From: an uncultured Clostridia bacterium
Lineage (GTDB): Bacteria; Bacillota_A; Clostridia; Oscillospirales; Oscillospiraceae
Direction: 5' to 3'
NCBI GenBank assembly: GCA_946410505.1
Contig: CAMKAP010000160.1
Coordinates: 1-5,003 of the forward strand
Length of the DNA stretch: 5,003 nt
Shown: positions 1-5,003 of the stretch, one piece after another
Position numbering within the stretch: position 1 is the stretch's first letter
How the letters are laid out: every line of letters starts with the position of its first letter
The notes under the pieces: model-generated
What the model was told of the DNA's origin: nothing
What the model saw: only the letters and a program-made list of their open reading frames with translations
Databases searched by the model: none
Made by a program: the position numbers and the translations under genes

Positions 1-438
1 TCTCTCTCCGGTATAGAGATCCACCGCGTAGAGCTCCACCGGCTCGTCATCCAGACGCAGGGTGAACTCGTCCAGCTGTCTCTCGTAATAGCGGACCTCC
101 AGACCGCCGGTTGCGGCGGACGGAGGCGTGGGATTCGCACCCGATGCGGCCGCCGCGCCGCCGTCTTCGGAGGGCGGGAGATAGATCTTCACGCTGCCGC
201 CGAGACCGTCCTCCGTCATGGCGGTCACGATCACGCCGCCGGGCATCGGGGCTCTCGGCACCACAGTGATGCCGCCGTCCTCGGCGCTGCCGCCCGTAAG
301 CGCCACCGCGTCGCTGCTGGCCATCCAGGAGGCCATGACCCGCTCTCCCTCGCGGTTGTAGGCGTAGAGCTCCACCGGCTCTTCACCCACGTGGAGCGTG
401 AACTCGTCCAGGCTGAACTCATAGTAGCGGATGTCCAG
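1..438 (-). repeat. Direct repeat inside the M56 sensor domain, 336-bp (112-residue) period
   Basis: Two copies lie in the external domain of the M56 protein, one at 340-438 (residues 442-474) and one at 1-102 (residues 554-587, touching the window edge). Both share the pattern RYYE..LDEFTL....EPVELYA, with 18 of the first 26 residues identical. At DNA level a 20-base stretch at 26-45 recurs exactly at 362-381, and a 14-base stretch at 62-75 recurs at 398-411. Both have the same 336-base offset. The likely meaning is tandem domains of about 112 residues made by internal duplication. Whether more copies follow cannot be seen. Confidence 0.8.
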
Positions 439-1761
439 TGTTCGCTCCAGAGCATCCCCGTCCGGGCCACTGCCGTTTTCCGTAAGCATCGTGCCGCGGA
501 CCGTCTGAAACAGCATCGGGATCTGTGTGACCGTTGTGTCGCTGTCCAGATAATACTCGCCGATCAGCTCAAAGGGCTCGTCCGAGGGCTGCTGGGCCCG
601 CAGCATCAGGCGGCCTTCCTCATCGGTATAGAAGAAAAGCTTAAAATCGGAGTCATGCGTTACTCTGATACCGCTGTATTTCTCATCCGGCTGGCCGAAG
701 AGATCGGCCACCGGGTATGCCCGCCCCACCACGAGCTCCGTCACCATGCGGGTGTTCTCGTTCGGGGTATGAACGGGGCTGGGCTCCGCCGCAAGGGGAC
801 TTGGCGCGGGCGCCGCGGCGGCCTCCGCCGTATCCGCCGGGTCCGTCAGAAAGCAGACGGCCAGCACCGCGCACAGGAGCACGCCCGCGAGGATCGCCCG
901 GGCCGTGGGCCTTTTCCAGCGCAGGACGTTTTGAATGCGGCTCTTCGCGTCGGATTCTCCGAAGGCCAGCGGGCAGGCGGCGATACGCCGATGGGGAGCG
1001 CTCTGCTCCAGCAGGGCGCGGGAATAGGACTTTCTGGCGTTTGGACCCAGCAGACTGAGCACATGCTCATCACAGGCAAGCTCGATGTCTTTGCAGAAGA
1101 GCACATATGCAAGCCACGAAAGCGGGTTGAACCAGTTGACGCCCAGCAGGGCAAAGCCCAGGGGCTTCCACCAGTGGTCGTGCCGGGTGATATGCCCCTG
1201 CTCGTGGGCCAGCACCAGTGCCATGTCCTCCTCCGTCAGGCCGAAGGGCAGATAGATGCGCGGGAAGCAGACGCCCAGCACAAAGGGGGAGTCGATCCGA
1301 TCCGTGAGATAGATATTGTCGTGAAACAACACCGCGTCCGAAAGGCGCCGGCGCAGAAGGAGATCGCTTATGAGCGCGTAGCTTAGCAGCAGGACGAGCC
1401 CCGCGATCCAGGCGAGGGCGCCGATGTGCAGCCAGATCTGCGCGGGGTCGGCGCTGGCCGCGGGCGTCGGCGCGAGACTGGAGGCGAGCGCGGGATTCAC
1501 CGCGGCGTCCACCGCGGCAAAACCGCTCTGCACCGTCGGCGCCGCCCCCGGCGCAAGCGTGATCGGCGCGGCGGAGGGGAGCAGGCTCCAGGGGCTTTTC
1601 AGCCGCGCGGGCAGCAGCAGGCGCAGGGCCGCCAGGCCCCATAGCAGGCAGCGCAGATTCTTCGGCGCCTTTTTGGTGAGCGGCCGCAGGATCAGCACCG
1701 CGAGAATCAGCCAGGAGGCGGCGAGGCTCCGGTTTATAAGCTCCAGAAAGAGCGCGTCCAT
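1..1761 (-). CDS. BlaR1/MecR1-type M56 membrane metalloprotease (signal sensor), 3' end beyond window
   Basis: Family M56 proteins of this type are membrane zinc proteases. They sense an external signal and trigger inactivation of the partner BlaI-like repressor. The frame is open for 587 codons and runs off the left edge. The ATG lies one base after the repressor stop codon (TGAGATG), with GGAGG six bases upstream, so translation is probably coupled. Visible order: hydrophobic segments near residues 8-28, 35-53 and 110-132, with an Ala/Pro-rich loop between the second and third. Next come the SPFVLGVCFPRIYLP motif, the zinc site HEQGH (186-190) and the downstream ligand region DIELACDE (Glu227 the likely third ligand). 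A fourth membrane segment at about 288-307 and an Ala/Pro-rich linker follow, then a likely extracellular part of at least 280 residues. That part is not recognisable as a penicillin-binding domain: no KTG box, and a single SxxK in an unsuitable context. It contains a duplicated segment (442-474 and 554-587). Protease assignment is firm; the signal is unknown. Confidence 0.9.
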   Translation of the reverse strand, partial: MDALFLELINRSLAASWLILAVLILRPLTKKAPKNLRCLLWGLAALRLLLPARLKSPWSLLPSAAPITLAPGAAPTVQSGFAAVDAAVNPALASSLAPTPAASADPAQIWLHIGALAWIAGLVLLLSYALISDLLLRRRLSDAVLFHDNIYLTDRIDSPFVLGVCFPRIYLPFGLTEEDMALVLAHEQGHITRHDHWWKPLGFALLGVNWFNPLSWLAYVLFCKDIELACDEHVLSLLGPNARKSYSRALLEQSAPHRRIAACPLAFGESDAKSRIQNVLRWKRPTARAILAGVLLCAVLAVCFLTDPADTAEAAAAPAPSPLAAEPSPVHTPNENTRMVTELVVGRAYPVADLFGQPDEKYSGIRVTHDSDFKLFFYTDEEGRLMLRAQQPSDEPFELIGEYYLDSDTTVTQIPMLFQTVRGTMLTENGSGPDGDALERTLDIRYYEFSLDEFTLHVGEEPVELYAYNREGERVMASWMASSDAVALTGGSAEDGGITVVPRAPMPGGVIVTAMTEDGLGGSVKIYLPPSEDGGAAAASGANPTPPSAATGGLEVRYYERQLDEFTLRLDDEPVELYAVDLYTGER

Positions 1762-1762
1762 C

Positions 1763-2122
1763 TCAGTCCTCCGCCTCCTCGATCAGCTTCCGCAGGGCAT
1801 CAAGCTCCGCGGCGCCGAGCTTTTTGCGGCGGCTGAAGGCGGCCACAAAGGCGGGCAGCGAGCCGCCAAAGGTGTCCTCCACCAGCGCGTCGATGCGGGC
1901 GTTTTCCGCCTCCTCGCGGGAGATGAGGCTTGTGACCACGGCGTTTTCGCTTTTCACCACGCCGCGTTCACTGAGCCGCTTGATGACGGTGTAGGTGGTG
2001 GCCTTGCTCCAGCCCAGCCTCTCTTTGCAGAGTTTTACAAGCTCTGTGCTCTTCACGGGCTCGGTTTCCCAGAGGATCTGGCAGAAGCGGTATTCGCTTT
2101 CAAATATCCTGGGTGCGGACAT
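1763..2122 (-). CDS. BlaI/MecI/CopY-family transcriptional repressor
   Basis: This is a 119-residue winged-helix repressor that by family binds operator dyads as a dimer. It is released when its partner M56 protease is activated. The start chosen is the ATG at 2122, because AAGGAGGG sits seven bases upstream. An earlier in-frame ATG at 2152 has no ribosome binding site, and its extension would be encoded by the Shine-Dalgarno sequence itself. Visible features: FESEYRFCQILWE (residues 7-19) at the family N-terminus; recognition-helix region GWSKATTYTVIKRLSERG (37-54); wing VVKSENAVVTSLISREE; and a C-terminal dimerisation helix region with GGSLPAFVAAF (86-96) and AELDALRKLIEEAED. In staphylococcal BlaI/MecI the cleavage site falls in the region matching VAAF here, with Asn-Phe in place of Ala-Phe (recalled, not aligned by program). 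Length matches the family. It is followed at one base by the M56 gene. Confidence 0.93.
   Translation of the reverse strand: MSAPRIFESEYRFCQILWETEPVKSTELVKLCKERLGWSKATTYTVIKRLSERGVVKSENAVVTSLISREEAENARIDALVEDTFGGSLPAFVAAFSRRKKLGAAELDALRKLIEEAED
1768..1772 (-). promoter_or_regulatory. Ribosome binding site of the M56 gene, inside the repressor's 3' end
   Basis: GGAGG on the minus strand, six bases before the ATG at 1761, lies within the last codons of the repressor gene. Together with the TGAGATG junction it supports translational coupling and fixes the M56 start. Confidence 0.75.
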
Positions 2123-2129
2123 AGGGCAT

Positions 2130-2137
2130 CCCTCCTT
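2130..2137 (-). promoter_or_regulatory. Ribosome binding site that decides the repressor start
   Basis: AAGGAGGG on the minus strand, seven bases before the ATG at 2122. The alternative ATG at 2152 is upstream of this site, so using it would place the Shine-Dalgarno sequence inside the coding region. The shorter 119-residue product is preferred. Confidence 0.85.
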
Positions 2138-2147
2138 CTCGCAGTGC

Positions 2148-2185
2148 GTCATTCTGAGGAGCGTTTCGCATACGCTCAGGATGAC
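2148..2185 (-). repeat. Imperfect hairpin in the repressor leader, resembling a dispersed palindromic repeat
   Basis: The arms pair as 8 bp (2148-2155 with 2178-2185, one T-G wobble on the plus strand), a 3-base GAG bulge (2156-2158), then 6 perfect bp (2159-2164 with 2172-2177). The loop is 7 bases. The ends GTCATTCTGAG and CTCAGGATGAC recall short interspersed palindromes with a TCATTCTGAGCG-like core found in many bacterial genomes (from memory). It lies wholly in the predicted 5' leader of the repressor mRNA, about 10 bases before the Shine-Dalgarno sequence. It may be a repeat-element insertion or may affect the leader RNA. Confidence 0.6.
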
Positions 2186-2191
2186 AGAATC

Positions 2192-2243
2192 AAACAGGTC
2201 GAACGCGTTAGACTACAATGAGTCTAACGCGTTCGACCTGTTT
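2192..2243. promoter_or_regulatory. Perfect 23-bp inverted repeat over the repressor promoter, probable operator
   Basis: Arms 2192-2214 and 2221-2243 are perfect reverse complements separated by ACAATG. Each arm contains a near-palindromic 16-mer: GTCGAACGCGTTAGAC (2198-2213) and GTCTAACGCGTTCGAC (2222-2237), both centred on the palindrome AACGCGTT, with centres 24 bp apart. The right-hand dyad covers the -10 box and part of the spacer of the minus-strand promoter; the other lies at and just after the predicted transcription start. This suits autorepression by the BlaI-like protein, since staphylococcal bla/mec control regions also use such dyads. The centre retains one intact TACA half (CTACAA) of the TACAnnTGTA core known for BlaI/CopY operators. 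Binding is inferred. In RNA reading through from the upstream gene the whole repeat could also form a strong hairpin. Confidence 0.7.
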
Positions 2244-2249
2244 TGTCAA
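2221..2249 (-). promoter_or_regulatory. Predicted sigma-A promoter of the repressor/M56 operon
   Basis: On the minus strand, a perfect -35 TTGACA (2249-2244) is followed by a 17-base spacer and the -10 TAGACT (2226-2221, 4 of 6 consensus bases). Transcription would start near 2214, giving a leader of about 90 bases. The -35 box starts only 16 bases past the stop codon of the upstream phosphatase gene. Confidence 0.72.
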
Positions 2250-2265
2250 GGCCTTTTTGGGATTC

Positions 2266-3051
2266 TTAAGAATTGTCTGCCGCCAGCCTCCGCAGCTCTG
2301 CCCAGGCGGCTTTTCCGCCGGCGAGGATCGAGGGGCGGGAGGCGTCGAAGGGCAGGGCAGCGCCGGCAAGATCGGTGCAGACGCCGCCGGCCTCCTCCAC
2401 GAGGAGGGCGCCCGCCGCGTAGTCCCAGAGGGAGAGGGCCATCTCAAAATAGACCCCGGCCCGGCCCGCCGCCACGCTGCAGAGGTCCAGCGCCGCCGAG
2501 CCCTGCCGGCGGATGTCGAGGCTTGCGCGGTAGGCCTTTTCCATGAGATCGAAGGTCTGCAATACGGTGTCGCTGTTATAGGGCGCGGTGCCGCAGACCA
2601 CCAGCGTTTCGGAAAGGGGCGCCTCGTCCACGTGAATGCTCCGCCCGTTCAGATACGCGCCGCCGCCCCGCAGGGCGGTGAACATCTCGTCCACATAGGG
2701 GTTGTAGACGGCCCCGGCCAGGAGCGCGCCCCGGCTCATATAGGCCACGGAGATGCAGCTGTGGTTCAGACGCCGGACAAAGTTCATCGTGCCGTCAATG
2801 GGGTCGATGATGAACAGGTGCTCGGCGTGCAGATCGTCGTGCCGGTCGTTCTCCTCGCAGAAAAAGCGGGCGCCCGGGACGGCGGCGGAGAGCCGCTCCG
2901 TCAGCAGATTCTGTACCCGGCGGTCGTATTCGGTGACCACGTCCCGGTGGCCGGTCTTGCACTCGGCCAGGATGCCGTGGGCGTGGAGGATCAGGGCCGC
3001 GGCCTCTTTTTCGGCGGCAATGATGGCTTGTAAAATGCGCTCTGTATTCAT
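2266..3051 (-). CDS. Inositol monophosphatase family (SuhB-like) sugar-phosphate phosphatase
   Basis: The product is 261 residues, the usual length for this family of Mg2+-dependent cytosolic phosphatases. Members hydrolyse inositol phosphates and related sugar or nucleotide phosphates. Family motifs appear in order: DVVTEYDRRVQ (37-47), FFCEEN (63-68) with the metal-binding glutamates, and the signature IIDPIDGTMNFV (81-92) with Asp83 and Asp86. Next are the region GAVYNPYVDEMFTALRGGGA (113-132) and LWDYAAG (208-214) with Asp210. All expected metal ligands are present, so it should be active. The ATG at 3051 is preceded by AGGAGA five bases away. It starts 29 bases after the AraC-family gene and is probably co-transcribed with it. 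No clear intrinsic terminator follows. The stop codon sits in a 12-bp palindrome (2262-2273, ATTCTTAAGAAT) and the next promoter starts 16 bases on. The exact substrate cannot be told; CysQ-like specificity is less likely but not excluded. Confidence 0.93.
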   Translation of the reverse strand: MNTERILQAIIAAEKEAAALILHAHGILAECKTGHRDVVTEYDRRVQNLLTERLSAAVPGARFFCEENDRHDDLHAEHLFIIDPIDGTMNFVRRLNHSCISVAYMSRGALLAGAVYNPYVDEMFTALRGGGAYLNGRSIHVDEAPLSETLVVCGTAPYNSDTVLQTFDLMEKAYRASLDIRRQGSAALDLCSVAAGRAGVYFEMALSLWDYAAGALLVEEAGGVCTDLAGAALPFDASRPSILAGGKAAWAELRRLAADNS

Positions 3052-3080
3052 AACAATCTCCTGATAAGCTGAGTGTTTTT

Positions 3081-3914
3081 TTATTTCTTGAGTTGCCCCG
3101 GGCTGATGCCGAAGCTGGCGCGGAAGGCCCGGTGAAAGGCGGAATAGTCGGCAAAGCCCGCCGCCTCCGCCGCCGCGTTGGCAGGCGTCCCCTCGCGGAT
3201 GAGCCGCGCCGCGTACAGCAGCCGCTTCTGCCGCACGTAGGCGTGGACGGTGTTGCCGGTCTCGGCCTTGAAGAGCCGCATGAAGTGGTAGCGGCTCAGG
3301 TACACCCGCTCGGCCAGCGCGTCCACCGAGAGCTCCCGCCCCAGGTTTTCGTTGATGTAGGACAGGGTCTGGCGGATCTTGGGGTCATAGCGCTGATCCT
3401 CCCGCCGGGGCGCGGCGTTCATCCGCCCGATCAGCACCAGGAGCTGCAGAATATAGGTGTCGCAGAGGGTCTGGGCGCCGAAGGCGGAGTCCCGGGCCGC
3501 CGCCTCATAGGCCCGGAAGGTCTGCTCCAGCGCCCGGCGCTGCTCTTCGTCCGGCACCAGGCGGTATTCGCCGCTGCGGTCGGCCTCGTCGAAACAGTCC
3601 ATCAGCCGCGCCTCCGGCAGCAGCCGGTCGAAATATTTTCCGTCCAGGTATAATATAATGCGCTCGTAGGGCTCTGACTTGTCGATGATGGCCTTGTGGA
3701 TGGCGTGATGTTTCACCAGCAGGATGTCCCAGGGCCGCAGCGCATAGGAGACGCTCTCCACCGCGTAGTCCACACGGCCCGAGAGCAGCAGCACGATCTT
3801 GTCGAAGTCGTGGAAGTGGAAATCCCGCTCCTGTCCGGCGGTGTCCCGCAGATGGAAGTAATGGTAATTCTCTTCCAGATAGCCCTCGCGGGAAAAGCTC
3901 TGGTCATGCTTCAT
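3081..3914 (-). CDS. AraC-family transcriptional regulator with N-terminal cupin-type sensing domain
   Basis: This is a 277-residue DNA-binding regulator. The N-terminal half looks like a cupin effector domain: DFHFHDFDKIV (31-41, His33 and His35), a glycine turn LLLSG, and the later RPWDILLVKHHAIHKAIID stretch. The C-terminal 101 residues, from about Asp177, are the double helix-turn-helix. The first is LSVDALAERVYLSRYHFMRLFK. The second ends in the AraC signature GFADYSAFHRAFRASFGISP (253-272), but the usual final Tyr-Arg is replaced by Leu-Lys-Lys at the C-terminus. The start is taken as the ATG at 3914, with AAGGAGG eight bases upstream. A GTG at 3923 overlaps that Shine-Dalgarno sequence and is rejected. 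It is divergent from the SDF symporter and followed by the phosphatase gene, so control of the symporter and of its own operon is the likely job. The effector is unknown. Confidence 0.92.
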   Translation of the reverse strand: MKHDQSFSREGYLEENYHYFHLRDTAGQERDFHFHDFDKIVLLLSGRVDYAVESVSYALRPWDILLVKHHAIHKAIIDKSEPYERIILYLDGKYFDRLLPEARLMDCFDEADRSGEYRLVPDEEQRRALEQTFRAYEAAARDSAFGAQTLCDTYILQLLVLIGRMNAAPRREDQRYDPKIRQTLSYINENLGRELSVDALAERVYLSRYHFMRLFKAETGNTVHAYVRQKRLLYAARLIREGTPANAAAEAAGFADYSAFHRAFRASFGISPGQLKK

Positions 3915-3922
3915 GTGCGGCA

Positions 3923-3929
3923 CCTCCTT
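3923..3929 (-). promoter_or_regulatory. Ribosome binding site that decides the AraC-family start
   Basis: AAGGAGG on the minus strand, eight bases before the ATG at 3914. The in-frame GTG at 3923-3921 overlaps its last base and cannot use it, so the ATG is preferred. Confidence 0.85.
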
Positions 3930-3957
3930 CTGCGCTTTGATTTTAATTCATTCATGC

Positions 3958-3986
3958 AGTATACAGCACTTTTTGCAATGTTTCAA
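3958..3986 (-). promoter_or_regulatory. Predicted promoter of the araC-type/phosphatase operon
   Basis: On the minus strand, -35 TTGAAA (3986-3981) is followed by a 17-base spacer and -10 TATACT (3963-3958). Each box matches consensus at 5 of 6 positions. The -10 box lies inside an imperfect palindrome, TGCAGTATACAGCA (3955-3968), which could itself be a protein site. Predicted leader length is about 35-40 bases. Confidence 0.72.
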
Positions 3987-4023
3987 GCATCAGATGCAAT
4001 TTACATGGCAGAAGCTTGCAAAT
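3974..4023. promoter_or_regulatory. Three phased TGCAA direct repeats between divergent promoters, candidate AraC-type operator
   Basis: TGCAATGTTTCAAGC (from 3974), TGCAATTTACATGGC (from 3995) and TGCAAATATAATGG (from 4017) are spaced 21 and 22 bp apart, about two helical turns, in the same orientation. The second and third share 11 of 14 bases; the first and second share 10 of 15. The third overlaps the symporter -10 box, the second overlaps its -35 box, and the first overlaps the minus-strand -35 box region. AraC-family proteins usually bind direct repeats with about 21-bp spacing, so the neighbouring regulator is the obvious candidate. A short inverted repeat, GCATCAGATGC (3987-3997), lies between. 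Confidence 0.5.
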
Positions 4024-4028
4024 ATAAT
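4000..4028 (+). promoter_or_regulatory. Predicted promoter of the SDF symporter gene
   Basis: -35 TTTACA (4000-4005, 5 of 6), a 17-base spacer and a perfect -10 TATAAT (4023-4028). Transcription would start near 4035, leaving a short leader that carries AAAGGAG (4044-4050) ten bases before the ATG. Confidence 0.78.
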
Positions 4029-4060
4029 GGGGATGATCTCTGGAAAGGAGCGGTATCATT

Positions 4061-5003
4061 ATGGCTAACAACAAGAGCGGCAGTTTTCTGAAGAACAACT
4101 GGTTCTTCTTCACCATGATCCTGGGCATCGTCCTGGGCATCGTTGTGGGCTTTGCCTGGCCCGGCGCCGGCGCGCTGGAGCCCCTCGGCACCCTGTTTAT
4201 CAATATGATGTTCTGCGTGGTGGTCCCGATGGTGTTCTTCTCCATCTCCTCCTCCATCGCCAACATGAAGAGCGCCAAGCGCGCGGGCAAGCTGATGGGC
4301 ACCACGGTGCTGACCTTTATGTGCACCACCGTCATCGCCTCCGTCATCATGTATGTCCTTGTGCGCTTCATCCCCGTCTACACCGGCGAGCCCGCCTTTG
4401 AGCCGGGCGCCTCCGAGCCCATGAGCGCGGGCGCCATGATCGTCGGCTTCTTCACCAAGCCCGACTTCCCCGAGCTGTGGAGCCGCCGCTCCATCCTGCA
4501 GCTCATCATCGCGGGCATCTTCTTCGGCTTCGGCGTGCAGATGTGCGGCGGGCCTGAGACCAGGGTCGCCAAGCTCCTCGACGAGATCACCCAGGTGCTG
4601 ATGAAGGTCATCAAGCTCATCAGCTTCTACGCCCCCATCGGCTTCTTCGGCTTCTTCGCCGCTCTGGTCGCGGCCCACGGCGCCGACTTCGTCTCCAGCT
4701 ACGCCCGCGCCATCATCCTCTACTACATCGTGGCCTTTGCCTACATGTTCCTGATCTTCCCGCTCTACGCCCGCTTCGGCGGCGGCAAGGGCGCCGTCAA
4801 GGTCATGTTCCAGCACCTGTTCCGCCCCGCGGCAGTCGCCTTCGGCACCTGCTCCAGCGTGGCCACCATCCCCACCAACATGGAAGTCTCCGAGGACACC
4901 GGCATCTCCAAGGACGTGACCGACATCGTGCTGCCCATGGGCGCCACCATGAACATGGACGGCTCCGGCATGAGCGCCATCATCAAGGTCGCCTTCCTCT
5001 TCG
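4061..5003 (+). CDS. SDF-family dicarboxylate/amino acid:cation symporter, 3' end beyond window
   Basis: This is a membrane secondary transporter of the GltP/DctA class, which moves dicarboxylates or acidic amino acids with Na+ or H+. In view are 314 residues of a usual 400-430. The ATG at 4061 follows AAAGGAG. The N-terminal helix covers about residues 13-33 (WFFFTMILGIVLGIVVGFAW), and several further hydrophobic helices follow. The serine-rich re-entrant loop region is FGTCSSVATIPTNM (261-274). The signature VLPMGATMNMDGSGM contains the cation-binding NMDG (298-301). The 32-residue distance from Ser266 to Asn298 equals that between Ser278 and Asn310 of the archaeal homologue GltPh (numbering recalled). 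Hairpin 2 and helix 8, which set substrate choice, lie beyond the edge, so glutamate/aspartate cannot be separated from C4-dicarboxylates. Third codon positions are almost all C or G, more so than in the neighbours, consistent with high expression. It is divergent from the AraC-type regulator. Confidence 0.93.
   Translation, partial: MANNKSGSFLKNNWFFFTMILGIVLGIVVGFAWPGAGALEPLGTLFINMMFCVVVPMVFFSISSSIANMKSAKRAGKLMGTTVLTFMCTTVIASVIMYVLVRFIPVYTGEPAFEPGASEPMSAGAMIVGFFTKPDFPELWSRRSILQLIIAGIFFGFGVQMCGGPETRVAKLLDEITQVLMKVIKLISFYAPIGFFGFFAALVAAHGADFVSSYARAIILYYIVAFAYMFLIFPLYARFGGGKGAVKVMFQHLFRPAAVAFGTCSSVATIPTNMEVSEDTGISKDVTDIVLPMGATMNMDGSGMSAIIKVAFLF

Noticed and set aside
629..670. SDFK in the M56 external domain as a possible SxxK acylation motif
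   Set aside because: It lies in a strand-like stretch (THDSDFKLFFY) with no SxN or KTG partner in the visible part, so it is most likely chance.
391..1386. 331-codon plus-strand open frame opposite the M56 gene
   Set aside because: It is antisense to a frame with clear protease motifs, has no recognisable motif or ribosome binding site, and is rich in Arg, Gln and Gly as expected for a GC-rich shadow.
1070..1642. 190-codon minus-strand open frame within the M56 gene
   Set aside because: It is a frame-shifted shadow on the same strand as the M56 gene; the in-frame product holds the HEQGH and ELACDE motifs.
2123..2152. Upstream ATG giving a 129-residue repressor
   Set aside because: The extension would be encoded by the Shine-Dalgarno sequence of the next ATG and by part of the leader hairpin; the 119-residue form matches the family N-terminus.
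1424..2221. 265-codon plus-strand open frame spanning the M56/repressor junction
   Set aside because: It is antisense across two well-supported genes and the promoter region, with shadow-like composition and no family motif.
2218..3033. 271-codon plus-strand open frame opposite the phosphatase
   Set aside because: The minus strand carries every inositol monophosphatase motif in order; the plus-strand frame has none of its own.
3061..3083. A/T run between the AraC-type gene and the phosphatase as an intrinsic terminator
   Set aside because: No GC-rich stem precedes it in the minus-strand direction, the gap is only 29 bases, and the A-run is on the transcript side, so it does not form a U-tract.
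4001..4816. 271-codon minus-strand open frame opposite the symporter
   Set aside because: Its Asp/Glu/His/Gly-rich, low-complexity composition is the antisense image of C-ending codons in the symporter; there is no convincing start context.

Overview
The window looks like chromosomal DNA from a GC-rich member of the Clostridia. An Oscillospiraceae/Ruminococcaceae-type gut anaerobe is my best guess. The reasons are strong AAGGAGG-type ribosome binding sites, sigma-A-like promoters with 17-base spacers, a BlaI-type repressor paired with an M56 sensor protease, and GC-rich third codon positions. This placement is inference, because no marker gene is present.

Layout: four minus-strand genes run from right to left, and one plus-strand gene diverges from them. 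From the right: an SDF-family (dicarboxylate/amino acid:cation) symporter on the plus strand is cut by the right edge (4061 onward). A 146-base divergent control region (3915-4060) carries a good promoter for each direction, plus three TGCAA-type direct repeats about two helical turns apart. An AraC-family regulator (3914-3081) follows on the minus strand, then an inositol monophosphatase-family (SuhB-like) enzyme (3051-2266) only 29 bases downstream, probably in the same operon. Next is a 143-base intergenic region with a blaI-type promoter embedded in a perfect 23-bp inverted repeat, and a second, imperfect hairpin. It leads into a BlaI/MecI/CopY-family repressor (2122-1763). One base later starts a BlaR1/MecR1-type M56 membrane metalloprotease (1761 down to the left edge, unfinished). 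Its reading frame stays open for all 587 codons seen.

How they may work together: the AraC-type protein is well placed to control the divergent symporter and its own operon. The BlaI-like repressor and M56 protease form a translationally coupled signalling pair. In known pairs of this kind the membrane protease senses an external signal and causes the repressor to be inactivated. The repressor probably binds the two near-palindromic 16-mers that make up the large inverted repeat over its own promoter. The visible external part of this M56 protein shows no beta-lactam-binding domain. It has instead a duplicated segment with a 112-residue period, so the signal is probably not a beta-lactam.

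No RNA genes, mobile elements, CRISPR arrays or origins were seen. The two intergenic control regions are the most informative non-coding parts. I did not find an evidently new multi-gene system; the best leads are the blaI operator architecture, the divergent AraC/symporter control region and the repeated sensor domain.
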